Origin: Gorillibacterium massiliense
GTDB taxonomy: Bacteria; Bacillota; Bacilli; Paenibacillales; NBRC-103111
Direction: 5' to 3'
Assembly: GCF_000455485.1 (NCBI RefSeq)
Contig: NZ_CBQR020000146.1
Location: 1-64,000 of the forward strand
Length of the DNA stretch: 64,000 bases
Positions 17,517 to 25,013 of the stretch are shown here, in pieces. Made by a program: the position numbers and the translations under genes. Each line of letters opens with the position of its first letter. Position 1 is the first letter of the stretch. The notes under the pieces are model-generated. The model searched no databases. It was not told where the DNA came from and saw only the letters and a program-made list of their open reading frames with translations.

Positions 17517-18077
17517 GTGAAAAGTTTGCAGTCGAACCGGCTTGTCCTGCACATTTTGGGAGAATCCGACGCTGAGTTGGTTTTGGATTATTTTTCAAGG
17601 AATCGGGACTTTTTGCAGGAATGGGAACCCCGCCGCGACGCGGAATTTTACACCTTGAAAACTCACAAGACCATCTTAGCCGGCGAAACGATCCAGATGG
17701 CAAGAGGGCAATTGCTTAAAGTATGGATCGCCAAAAAAGAGCAGCCCGACACTATCATCGGCTCCGCTTCTCTTAGCAACATTGTTCGAGGCGCGTTTCA
17801 ATCGTGCCATCTGGGCTATCGTTTGGCAGGAGAGGAAGTCCGAAAAGGCTATATGACCGAAGCGGTTGAGCGGCTGATTGAGTATGGTTTCCAAGACCTG
17901 CACTTGCACCGGATCGAAGCTAACATCATGCCGAGAAACAAAGCCTCCTTGGGCGTTGTGACAAAGCTTGGTTTTGCGAATGAAGGTCTGTCTCCAAAAT
18001 ATTTGTATATCAACGGCGTATGGGAAGATCACATCCACATGGTCTTGTTGAACGAGAACTGGGAGGAAACGGAGTAG
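17517..18077 (+). CDS. GNAT acetyltransferase, RimJ type
   Basis: A 186-residue acetyl-CoA-dependent N-acetyltransferase. Motifs are RLVLHILGESDAELVLDYF, the substrate strand IIGSASLSNIVRGAFQSCHLGYRLAG, and the acetyl-CoA loop VRKGYMTEAVERLIEYGF followed by HRIEANIMPRNKASLGVVTKLGF. The start is GTG with AAAAGGAG upstream. It ends 1 bp before the next gene, with which it is clearly cotranscribed. It resembles RimJ ribosomal-protein acetyltransferases, but the target is unknown. Confidence 0.85.
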   Translation: MKSLQSNRLVLHILGESDAELVLDYFSRNRDFLQEWEPRRDAEFYTLKTHKTILAGETIQMARGQLLKVWIAKKEQPDTIIGSASLSNIVRGAFQSCHLGYRLAGEEVRKGYMTEAVERLIEYGFQDLHLHRIEANIMPRNKASLGVVTKLGFANEGLSPKYLYINGVWEDHIHMVLLNENWEETE

Positions 18078-18078
18078 C

Positions 18079-19245
18079 ATGGGCATACCGGAATGTGATG
18101 GTCAAGGACGAATCGTGAGAGAAATCGATGAAAACGAACTGGATACGTTTCTGGATATTTTGCGGACTCTAGCCCTTTGGCTGCAGGATAACGGTCAGGA
18201 GATGTGGAGTCTTGAAGGGTTGGAGCGCGACCAATTCCTTCAAAAGCATGGCGACGCGGACTGGTATATCTGCGATAAGGCGGAAGAGCCGGTGGGCGTT
18301 TTCATACTGCAGGAGGAGAACCCGTTTTGGTGGCCGAATATCCCGCTGGGAGAGACGGTTTTCCTGAAAAAATTCGGCGTTCCCCGCAAGCATTCTGGCA
18401 AAGGGATCGCCGCCGACTTGTTGCAATGGGTGAAACAGGAGGCAAGAGCACGCGGGAAAGATTACATCCGTTTGGAAATCTACGAGGATCGAGAACCGCT
18501 GGTTCGCTTATATGAAGGAAGCGGATTTCAGCGAGTGGAGCTGCGGATCATGCCGGACGGAACAGCCATCGGCCTCTATGAATATAAACTGCCGGAGCTT
18601 TTCGATATTTTTGACGAACACATGCAGAAAATGGGGACGGTCCCACGGCCCGAGGTTCATCGGCTCGGCTATTGGCACCAAACCTTTCATTGTTGGGTCC
18701 TTTCACCATCGGAGTCAGGCCGCTGGAAGCTGCTGCTCCAAAAACGCCACCCGGACAAGGATACCTTTCCCGGGTTCTTGGACATTTCCTGTGCCGGTCA
18801 TCTATCGGCCGGGGAGAGCGTAGAGGACGGCGTGCGGGAACTGCAGGAAGAGCTGGGGCTGGAGGTTCCTTTTCAAGCACTCTACTCCTGCGGTATTTTT
18901 CCAGAGGAGATGGTTTCGGAAAATTTGATCGACCGGGAGTTTTGCCACATTTTCCTGCACCAGGACTCCCGACCGCTGCGCGAGTATGTGTTTCAGCGAA
19001 GCGAGATCACAGGCTTGTTCGAAGTCGATTTAGATGACTTCCGACAGCTCGTAGAAGGCAGCCGGGAAACCGTGAAGGCGTATGGCGTTGAGGTGGACGC
19101 TGCTCCGGCGAAGGATGCGGCGGAGGTCGCAACAGATGGGAAGCTTGTAGAGGTTGAACGAGAGTTCAGTTTATCCGACGTTTGCCCGCATGATCGGACT
19201 TATTACGAATTTTTGTTCTCGCATATGAAGCGGTATTTATCCTAA
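18079..19245 (+). CDS. GNAT-NUDIX fusion protein
   Basis: A 388-residue two-domain protein. Residues about 1-165 form a GNAT acetyltransferase (KFGVPRKHSGKGIAADLLQWV, then YIRLEIYEDREPLVRLYEGSGF). Residues about 190-388 form a NUDIX hydrolase with a complete box CAGHLSAGESVEDGVREL followed by QEELGL, in an isopentenyl-isomerase/YfcD-like context (HQTFHCWVLSP, PDKDTFPGFLDIS). The two activities could act on one modified metabolite; no substrate is indicated. GGGAGGAAACGG precedes the ATG. It is the last gene before the cassette array, and a terminator follows 22 bp later. Confidence 0.87.
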   Translation: MGIPECDGQGRIVREIDENELDTFLDILRTLALWLQDNGQEMWSLEGLERDQFLQKHGDADWYICDKAEEPVGVFILQEENPFWWPNIPLGETVFLKKFGVPRKHSGKGIAADLLQWVKQEARARGKDYIRLEIYEDREPLVRLYEGSGFQRVELRIMPDGTAIGLYEYKLPELFDIFDEHMQKMGTVPRPEVHRLGYWHQTFHCWVLSPSESGRWKLLLQKRHPDKDTFPGFLDISCAGHLSAGESVEDGVRELQEELGLEVPFQALYSCGIFPEEMVSENLIDREFCHIFLHQDSRPLREYVFQRSEITGLFEVDLDDFRQLVEGSRETVKAYGVEVDAAPAKDAAEVATDGKLVEVEREFSLSDVCPHDRTYYEFLFSHMKRYLS

Positions 19246-19267
19246 TATTTCGCAACCAACGAAAGAT

Positions 19268-19313
19268 CGCATCAAGGCTCAGTCAGAAAGGCTGATCTTG
19301 ATGCGTTTTTTTG
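19268..19313 (+). terminator. Intrinsic terminator before the cassette array
   Basis: A CGCATCAAG / CTTGATGCG stem carries a second inner CAG/CTG pairing and is followed by seven T residues. It isolates the GNAT-NUDIX operon from the array. A related terminator sequence occurs at 26352 and 46794. Confidence 0.85.
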
Positions 19314-19387
19314 TTATTGGGGGTAGTGGGGAAGAGTGCAAACCGAATGGACAAATGCAATAACTCCACGCTATGTGGGTTATTACC

Positions 19388-19449
19388 GAAGTACGCAAAT
19401 ACATCAAAAGTGAGCTGTATTCACGAAGTTCGCAAATAAGACGTTAGGC
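19388..19449 (+). other. Left boundary: direct repeats followed by a GTTAGGC core (attI-like or degraded attC)
   Basis: Two near-identical 14 bp direct repeats, GAAGTACGCAAATA (19388-19401) and GAAGTTCGCAAATA (19425-19438), precede ACGTTAGGC, whose GTTAGGC core is at 19443-19449. This core is complementary to the GCCTAAC box that begins the first repeat at 19964, so it marks the start of the first unit. Direct repeats before a GTT core are a feature of integron attI sites. However, the repeats also resemble the GTTCGTGAATAC end of the array's own attC copies, so a decayed attC is an equal alternative. Confidence 0.45.
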
Positions 19450-19631
19450 AAAATAAAGGCTGAAGAGCAATCATTCCAAAGGCCTTCGGTAATCAAAGAT
19501 TACCAAAACCCTTCGGCCGGAATGCAGGACGTCGGCGATTTTGAATAGAAGAAAGGGAAATAAAGCGTGGATGAAAACCTGAAAAGTCCTGTAAAAAATC
19601 AAAAACATGCTGCCGAAAGGAAGCATGCAGA

Positions 19632-19695
19632 ACTCTACTTCTAGGGGCGATGGGAAGAAAACTCGTTTTTTGAGCAGCGCCCCTAGAAGTAGAGT
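19632..19695. repeat. 18 bp perfect inverted repeat
   Basis: The arm ACTCTACTTCTAGGGGCG (19632-19649) is repeated in reverse complement at 19678-19695 across a 28 nt loop containing a T run. It is too long and too GC-rich at the loop side for a simple terminator and lies in a gene-free stretch. It could be the core of an RNA structure or a mobile-element remnant. Confidence 0.8.
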
Positions 19696-19741
19696 AACTG
19701 AAAAATCGAAAGAACGTCAAACTTGTTTACAGGCGAAATAG

Positions 19742-19753
19742 GAACATGTGTTC
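19742..19753. promoter_or_regulatory. LexA-box-like palindrome
   Basis: GAACATGTGTTC fits the GAAC-N4-GTTC core of the Gram-positive LexA (DinR) operator. It lies in the first, gene-free unit of the array, upstream of all cassettes. In known integrons the integrase promoter is LexA-controlled, so a site here is suggestive, but no integrase or clear promoter is adjacent. Confidence 0.4.
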
Positions 19754-19963
19754 TAATGTTTTGAGGATAAAGGGACAAAATCACTGGTTTTCATAGCCTT
19801 GCGCTTTATTTTACAGTCACCTTAGTTATTCAAAATGGCCACCGGAGGCGAGTGACGTGAGAGCATTCCGGACATGATTGCTAAGCGGAATCGGAGTAGC
19901 GATTGATTAAGGAAAGGCATAAAGAAACAGGAATAGTATAACTAGCGGAACAGCCTTTACTTC

Positions 19964-20138
19964 GCCTAACGCCGCATTTTCGCTGCGGGCCGGCATTCGC
20001 CGTCCCTTGGTCGCCAACGTAGAATAGAGCAAAGAAGCGGATTCTGGCGACACATCTGCGAACCTAAGTCCGCAAGCGGACCCGGCACCTGAACGGTGCC
20101 TTAAGGTTCTCGACGTCGTAAATGCTTTTACGTTATCC
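19964..20138 (+). repeat. attC-like site R1
   Basis: A divergent full-length copy (175 bp). It begins GCCTAAC and ends GTTATCC, and keeps the family plan: hairpin I, a GGTCGCC/GGCGAC stem, and a GAACCTAAG/CTTAAGGTTC stem where other copies have GAGGCTAAG/CTTAAGCCTC. That is a compensated change. Confidence 0.8.
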
Positions 20139-20163
20139 GAAATTGACTTGAAAGGATGAAACC

Positions 20164-20796
20164 ATGAGAGATTTTAATCAATTTAATGGAAAATATATAA
20201 AGAGGAGTGTAATTCAAGAATATCAAATAGAACTAGTCTGGAAACTTAGCCAAGTCTTTTTAACAAATGACGTGATTGATGAATGGCCCTCTATGGGAGA
20301 TGAATACAATTTAGCAGTTTACTCACCTCGTATAGATGTCGCTGTTGGACCTTTTGCAACTCATGAAAGGTTGGGAAATCTTTACGATCAAATGATTGAG
20401 CAACCGAGGTCTGAATTATTTCTTAGGAAGTTAGTGGATTATAACCGAATCAATTTGGAGATGTACGATGGGTTTGTCGAGGGGTCTAGTTTTGAGGATA
20501 TTAGATATCTGAATCACAATGCGAGATGTTTAATGGCAATAGAAATAGAGAACTTTGTAAGCAGGAAGCATCTTATGGGAGGAGCAATTAATGCATCAGC
20601 TTTAGGAAGGTTAGGAGTAGTTGTTCCGTGGACTCCTGAGAAACTTAGAGCATTTGTTAAATTAGTTAGATACTTACGTTATCTTCGTTACGCTGAGAAG
20701 AATACTTTTGACACAACCAATTTACTGATAATTACTAAAGAGCAGATGGATACGGCAATTGAAGACACATTAAATCACGAGAATTTTGCAAGCTAA
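20164..20796 (+). CDS. Hypothetical cassette protein, possible PD-(D/E)XK-like fold
   Basis: A 210-residue protein I do not recognise. It is soluble, with no signal or membrane segment. The segments SPRIDVAVGPF and CLMAIEIENFVSRKH, about 65 residues apart, resemble the Asp...Glu-x-Glu/Lys spacing of PD-(D/E)XK nucleases, which is only suggestive. GAAAGGATG precedes the ATG. The gene starts 26 bp after R1 and ends 20 bp before R2. The unit's boxes match over 10 bp (GTTATCCGAA at 20132, TTCGGATAAC at 20814). Confidence 0.7.
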   Translation: MRDFNQFNGKYIKRSVIQEYQIELVWKLSQVFLTNDVIDEWPSMGDEYNLAVYSPRIDVAVGPFATHERLGNLYDQMIEQPRSELFLRKLVDYNRINLEMYDGFVEGSSFEDIRYLNHNARCLMAIEIENFVSRKHLMGGAINASALGRLGVVVPWTPEKLRAFVKLVRYLRYLRYAEKNTFDTTNLLIITKEQMDTAIEDTLNHENFAS

Positions 20797-20816
20797 TCAA
20801 TGAAGAAGTCAACTTC

Positions 20817-20982
20817 GGATAACACCGTATTCCTACTGCATCCGGCTACGCCGGCCTTGGTCTGCCCGAGGATTTTCCAGAGAGGTGGAACAGGCAGACA
20901 ACCCTGCGAGGCTAAGTGGCGGAGCCACCCGGTCCTGACGGACCTTAAGCCTCTCGGATTCAGGAATACAACAACGTTAGGT
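20817..20982 (+). repeat. attC-like site R2
   Basis: A full-length copy (166 bp) beginning GGATAAC and ending GTTAGGT. It has the GGTCTGCC...GGCAGAC stem, the GTGGCGGAGCCAC hairpin and the variable hairpin GGTCC/GGACC. Confidence 0.88.
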
Positions 20983-21032
20983 GAAATAGTTGCAATTTAT
21001 ATTAAATCTCTAAATGATGAGGAGAAGAATTT

Positions 21033-21308
21033 ATGAATTATATAATCATTTGGATAATAAGCGCAATTTTATCCATCGCAATATTATATCTTGTAATAAA
21101 GACAGCAATAGATAATTCTACAATGGCTAAGAATATTCAAGCAATAAAACAAGTATTAGAACAAGGGAATAGCAAATTTGATGATGAAGAGGCCCCACTG
21201 AGTGTTTTGAACAGTGATAAGTATATTGTGTGTCCTTCTTGTGGAGAAAAAATAGATGATGGCACACTGGTATGTCTAAGATGTAATTTGTTATTTTCAG
21301 ATAAATGA
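21033..21308 (+). CDS. Small membrane-anchored zinc-ribbon protein
   Basis: A 91-residue cassette protein. The N-terminal transmembrane helix (YIIIWIISAILSIAILYLVI) is followed by a polar helix and a C-terminal zinc ribbon CPSCGEKI...CLRC. The membrane anchor with a cytosolic ribbon suggests a scaffold or sensor; no specific role can be stated. GAGGAGAA lies just upstream of the ATG. The unit is bounded by GTTAGGTGAA (20976) and its complement TTCACCTAAC before R3. Confidence 0.75.
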   Translation: MNYIIIWIISAILSIAILYLVIKTAIDNSTMAKNIQAIKQVLEQGNSKFDDEEAPLSVLNSDKYIVCPSCGEKIDDGTLVCLRCNLLFSDK

Positions 21309-21340
21309 TTACTGGGATTTTTCAAGAGGGCACCTACTTC

Positions 21341-21507
21341 ACCTAACACTGTATTCCCGCTGTGGCCGGCTACGCCGACCTTGGTCTGCCCGAGGATTTT
21401 TCGGTGACGCAGAATCAGTCAGACAACCCTGCGAGGCTAAGTGGCGGAGCCACCCGGCAGCAAGCTGCCTTAAGCCTCTCGGGTTCGTGAATACAACAAC
21501 GTTATAC
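21341..21507 (+). repeat. attC-like site R3
   Basis: A full-length copy (167 bp), beginning ACCTAAC and ending GTTATAC. The variable hairpin II is GGCAGC/GCTGCC, a compensated variant of GGTCC/GGACC in R2. Confidence 0.88.
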
Positions 21508-21577
21508 GCAATTATCGAAACCATATAAAGATATTCTCAAATAATCAGACCATTTTTCTGAGGGGATGAAAGTAACC

Positions 21578-21892
21578 ATGAATAATCAAAAAAATGAGGT
21601 AGCATTCCAGAAAATAAAAAATAAATACGTTATTATTGGTATTACAATTTTAGATCATGAGGATAATCTTTTAGAAAGGCATCAATTACATGGGCGCATT
21701 AATAGAATAGATGACCGTGGTGTTTATATTCATCTGAATGATGACCCGAACAATGAATATACATTGCCTCCTGATTTGAATGCATTTCAGGAAGCTCCAA
21801 GTGGTGAATACAGACTAAAAAAAACAGGTGAAGTAGTTGTAGACCCAGATTTTATGACAACTTGGACAATCAGAAAACCAAAAAAAGATTAG
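21578..21892 (+). CDS. Hypothetical cassette protein, small soluble
   Basis: A 104-residue soluble protein, beta-rich by appearance (VIIGITILDHEDNLLERHQLHGRINRIDDRGVYIHL), with a YTLPPDLNAF segment and a C-terminal WTIRKPKKD tail. I do not recognise a family. The ATG at 21578 is preferred to the ATG at 21566, which abuts the GAGGGG site. Unit boxes match over 10 bp (GTTATACGCA, TGCGTATAAC). Confidence 0.7.
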   Translation: MNNQKNEVAFQKIKNKYVIIGITILDHEDNLLERHQLHGRINRIDDRGVYIHLNDDPNNEYTLPPDLNAFQEAPSGEYRLKKTGEVVVDPDFMTTWTIRKPKKD

Positions 21893-21931
21893 GACATACA
21901 GTTTTTGTTTTTCAGAGAAGTCGGTAACTGC

Positions 21932-22096
21932 GTATAACACCGTATTCCCGCTGCGGCCGGCTACGCCGACCTAGGTCTGCCCGAGGATTTTCGAGGAAGC
22001 TAATCAGGCAGACAACCCTGCGAGGCTAAGTGGCGAAGCCACCCGGTCCTTACGGACCTTAAGCCTCTCGGGTTCGTGAATACAACAACGTTATAC
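21932..22096 (+). repeat. attC-like site R4
   Basis: A full-length copy (165 bp), beginning GTATAAC and ending GTTATAC. Hairpin II is GGTCC-TTAC-GGACC. Confidence 0.88.
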
Positions 22097-22122
22097 GCAA
22101 TTCTCGAAAGGCGGATAAATGC

Positions 22123-22689
22123 ATGTTGTACACCGAAGAAGAATTGAAAATGATTGTGGAACAGAAGTTAGTTTTCAATTTCTATCCTTACGATAACTCT
22201 CCGATGAAAGAACTAGAAATAGATCACTACATAAAGAGGGTAGTAGGGAGTTTAGGATCAGTTAATAATCTGAAGGTGGAAGTAGATTTTGATAGCTTTG
22301 GTAGCGGATATGCTTCTTTTGTAAATATATTTTGCTACAAGAAGGATGGATCATCGACAGAAATTCTTAATGGTATTCAAACCATTGAAGGCTTATTGCT
22401 TTACATTTCAAGGCATGCTCCTGTTGCTACATTTGGAAGAAGTAAAGTGACTAGACATTCCCACGGAGGAAGTTTTGAGTTTTTATCGACAAATACTATT
22501 GGCAGATTGCCGAACGGAGATTGGGATCAGATTGAACATAGCATAAGGAATATTTTGAACGATTATGGTTACATTCTCTTGACGAGGGATTATCTTGAAC
22601 AGCCAATTGAGTTTGAGATATCTATCCCAACTATTATAAATGAAAATGGATACAGAATATTTGATTGTTTCTTTTTCTGGGAGGATTAA
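22123..22689 (+). CDS. Hypothetical cassette protein
   Basis: A 188-residue soluble protein without recognised domain. It is rich in aromatic and acidic residues (NFYPYDNSP, GYASFVNIFCYKKDG) and ends FDCFFFWED. Such compact acidic proteins can be immunity-like, but there is no partner toxin beside it. GGCGGATAA precedes the ATG. The gene starts 26 bp after R4 and ends 35 bp before R5. Unit boxes match over 9 bp. Confidence 0.7.
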   Translation: MLYTEEELKMIVEQKLVFNFYPYDNSPMKELEIDHYIKRVVGSLGSVNNLKVEVDFDSFGSGYASFVNIFCYKKDGSSTEILNGIQTIEGLLLYISRHAPVATFGRSKVTRHSHGGSFEFLSTNTIGRLPNGDWDQIEHSIRNILNDYGYILLTRDYLEQPIEFEISIPTIINENGYRIFDCFFFWED

Positions 22690-22724
22690 GATTTTATTTA
22701 GTATCTCAAGCTGTCGAGAACAGC

Positions 22725-22888
22725 GTATAACACCGTATTCCCGCTGCGTCGCTTCCGCTCCTTGGTCTGCCCGAGGTTTTTCGGTGGAGTGGTATCAGGC
22801 AGACAACCCTGCGAGGCTAAGTGGCGGAGCCACCCGCTCACTACGTTCGCTTAAGCCTCTCGGGTTCGGGAATACAACAACGTTAGAC
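22725..22888 (+). repeat. attC-like site R5
   Basis: A full-length copy (164 bp), beginning GTATAAC and ending GTTAGAC. Hairpin II is the GCTCACTACGTTCGC variant. Confidence 0.88.
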
Positions 22889-22955
22889 GCAATGTCCTAT
22901 AATAAAATGATTATCAATGAAGCAAATTTTAATAACTATTAAGGTGAACAAAAAC

Positions 22956-23513
22956 ATGAATTATATTATCAAAACACAAAAAATAGTATTAACACAATTC
23001 AATTGTGAGGGAATGGTATTGGATTTAGGAGGTGGTGGGGAGGGGGTTATTGGACAGCTTTTAAAGGAGAGAGTTGTTGCAATTGATCCAAGAGAAGAAG
23101 AATTGAGAGAAGCCGGTGACGGACCATTAAAGATAATTATGGATGCTAGAGATTTAAAGTTTATTGAGAAGACATTTGAAACTGTAACCTCTTTTTTTAC
23201 CCTAATGTATATAAATCGCGATGACCATATAAAGGTTTTTCAAGAGGTCCATAGAGTTTTGAAAAATGGTGGAGAATTTATTATTTGGGACGTGACAATT
23301 CCTAAATATCAGGGGGGAGATAAGGATTTATTTCTAGTCCAACTCGATATTGATATTATGGGAAAGCAGATAAAGCCAACTTATGGAGTGTCTTGGGAAG
23401 GGAAAGAGCAGAGTATATTTTACTATACCTCTATAGGTGAGATGGTTGGATTTACCACTTACATATCAGAAAAACAAGGTGAGGTATTTAAGTTAATATT
23501 TCTGAAGAAGTAA
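22956..23513 (+). CDS. SAM-dependent methyltransferase
   Basis: A 185-residue class I methyltransferase. Motif I is MVLDLGGGGEGVIG; the acidic residue at the end of strand 2 is in VAIDPREEE; motif IV region is ETVTSFFTLMYI; and the post-motif VLKNGGEFIIWDV is typical. A short C-terminal part and lack of a substrate domain leave the target unknown. AAGGTGAAC precedes the ATG at 22956. Unit boxes match over 10 bp (GTTAGACGCA, TGCGTCTAAC). Confidence 0.83.
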   Translation: MNYIIKTQKIVLTQFNCEGMVLDLGGGGEGVIGQLLKERVVAIDPREEELREAGDGPLKIIMDARDLKFIEKTFETVTSFFTLMYINRDDHIKVFQEVHRVLKNGGEFIIWDVTIPKYQGGDKDLFLVQLDIDIMGKQIKPTYGVSWEGKEQSIFYYTSIGEMVGFTTYISEKQGEVFKLIFLKK

Positions 23514-23551
23514 TAACAATCTATGGAAGTTAATCGAAGAAGGGACACTGC

Positions 23552-23718
23552 GTCTAACACCGTATTCCCGCTGCAACCGGCTACGCCGATCTTGGTCTGC
23601 CCGAGGATTTTCGAGGGAGTGAAGTCAGGCAGACAACCCTGCGAGGCTAAGTGGCGGAGCCACCCGCTCACTACGTTCGCTTAAGCCTCTCGGATTCGGG
23701 AATACAAGAACGTTAGAC
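23552..23718 (+). repeat. attC-like site R6
   Basis: A full-length copy (167 bp), beginning GTCTAAC and ending GTTAGAC, with hairpin II again GCTCACTACGTTCGC. Confidence 0.88.
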
Positions 23719-23746
23719 GAAATTCTACAAAGGATTGAAGATATAT

Positions 23747-24241
23747 ATGAAAGATTTAAAAACTACAGCAGGCATTTATTATCTTGCCGTAGCCATCGGC
23801 TATGTTGAAAGAAGTAATGTAGTCAAATGGGCTGACTTTTGTATTGAACATTTAGAAGTTCCATACGAATTTATTGAACTCTCTTTGTCGGGTTCCAAAT
23901 CTATTAAAGATACTTTATCTATTCTGAAGACAATATACAGAACAATTGAATTTGATAACCCAATGCGAATTATGCTTAGTCTGATCCGCTCCGATTTCTT
24001 AAAACAGAAGATAACAGAAGATGAATTCTTTACATATATTTTTCGTTTGTATGAACACGGTTGTATGACAGATAAAGCAGTTACGGAATTTTCATTTCTA
24101 GATCATTTAAGTGATGGATACTATTTAGCGACAGAAGGAATATACGGAAACAAAGAAGATGTAGTACAAGAAGCATTAGAAGATCTAGAGAAATATGAAA
24201 AACTCATTACTCCTTTTGAAGGGTTATTCATAGATGAGTAG
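23747..24241 (+). CDS. Hypothetical cassette protein, helical
   Basis: A 164-residue, apparently all-helical soluble protein (TAGIYYLAVAIGYVERSNVVKW, LIRSDFLKQKITEDEFFTYI). No family recognised. AAAGGATTGAAG precedes the ATG at 23747; a TTG at 23735 is less likely because it abuts that site. Unit boxes match over 10 bp (GTTAGACGAA, TTCGTCTAAC), and the stop codon lies 6 bp before R7. Confidence 0.7.
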   Translation: MKDLKTTAGIYYLAVAIGYVERSNVVKWADFCIEHLEVPYEFIELSLSGSKSIKDTLSILKTIYRTIEFDNPMRIMLSLIRSDFLKQKITEDEFFTYIFRLYEHGCMTDKAVTEFSFLDHLSDGYYLATEGIYGNKEDVVQEALEDLEKYEKLITPFEGLFIDE

Positions 24242-24247
24242 AACTTC

Positions 24248-24412
24248 GTCTAACACCATATTCACGCTACGGAGCCTTACGACTCCTTGGTCCGCCCGAG
24301 GTTTTTCAGTGTAGTGTGATCAGGCGGACAACCCTGCGAGACTAAGTGGCGGAGCCACCCGGCGCTAACGCGCCTTAAGCCTCTCGGGCTCGTGAATACA
24401 ATAACGTTATAT
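24248..24412 (+). repeat. attC-like site R7
   Basis: A full-length copy (165 bp), beginning GTCTAAC and ending GTTATAT. It carries compensated changes in two stems: GGTCCGCC/GGCGGAC and GGCGC/GCGCC. Confidence 0.88.
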
Positions 24413-24727
24413 GCAATCGAGAGAAACCGTATATAAAGAACAATTTAGCCATTACCATTAATTAGGTGGAGTGGTATATTTGTATAAAGCCTTAATAAAC
24501 AAGTAAATGAAGAATAGAACAAGGATTAGACAATAAGAGATTTATAACTAAATAACGAAAGGACAAAAGATGAGAAGCTCAAAACAGACTACAATTCATA
24601 AATGACTATCAACACTATAAAAGCCAAACATAAAAAGATTAACAAGATTAAAAAGATTGAACAAGATTGAACAAGATAATAAAGAACGAAGAGATTAAGA
24701 TGGGTAACACGAAGAAGTCTCAACAGC
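24413..24727 (+). other. Non-coding cassette, copy A
   Basis: About 320 bp without a normal gene. It is repeated, with substitutions and small indels, at 25853-26157. The most conserved part is the first 90 bp, including TTAGCCATTACCATTAATTA and GTGGTATATTTGTATAAAG. An 11-codon frame (24570-24605, MRSS..TT.HK) is kept in both copies. It may carry a promoter or small RNA. Unit boxes pair (GTTATATGC at 24406, GCATATAAC at 24726). Confidence 0.65.
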
Positions 24728-24964
24728 ATATAACAATACATTTACGCTGCGGTCGGCATAGCCGACCTTGGTCCCGGAAGTTAAGCATCAAGGAAGCCGA
24801 TGCCGGGACACACCGACTACGTCGGCGTCGTAAATGTGGGAACGATTCCCACCATTCCCCTTGATATCGCGGTTTTTGCGAAGCAAGCACCGCGACACTT
24901 TTTCCGCTAATGCGTTAAAAGTGGGGAGCAGCGGGAATCGCGGGAACGTTATGGGACAAGTTCA
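24728..24964 (+). repeat. attC-like site R8, variant with extra hairpin
   Basis: A long copy (237 bp) of a second repeat subtype. The left part matches R10 (GGTCCCGG...CCGGGAC, then CGACTACGTCG). The expected end is changed to ACGATTCC and is followed by an extra segment with the hairpin TCGCGGT/ACCGCGA, before a final GTTATGG. It may be two sites fused by loss of the middle core. Confidence 0.7.
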
Positions 24965-25013
24965 CCAAAGCAAATAAAGAAATATTGATAAAATCAATAT
25001 ATGGAGGAATTAT

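Larger units (their letters stand above)
19450..19963 (+). other. Non-coding first unit of the array, with strong hairpins
   Basis: No credible gene is present on either strand. It holds a 7 bp hairpin GGTAATC/GATTACC (19488-19504), an 18 bp perfect hairpin (19632-19695) and a GAAC-N4-GTTC palindrome (19742-19753). It behaves as a cassette because its flanking boxes pair (GTTAGGC at 19443 with GCCTAAC at 19964). It may encode a structured RNA or carry a promoter for downstream cassettes; neither is shown. Confidence 0.5.

Noticed and set aside
20800..21036. 78-codon plus-strand frame across site R2
   Set aside because: It lies mostly inside an attC-like repeat, has no ribosome site, and similar frames appear in other copies only because the repeat is conserved.
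21339..21524. Minus-strand frame in R3 (and a similar one at 23459-23671 in R6)
   Set aside because: The peptides are translations of the repeat's opposite strand (LRQLAAGWLRHLASQGCL type) and recur in each copy.
22640..22942. 100-codon plus-strand frame across site R5
   Set aside because: It overlaps the end of a real gene and then runs through the repeat; no independent start signal.
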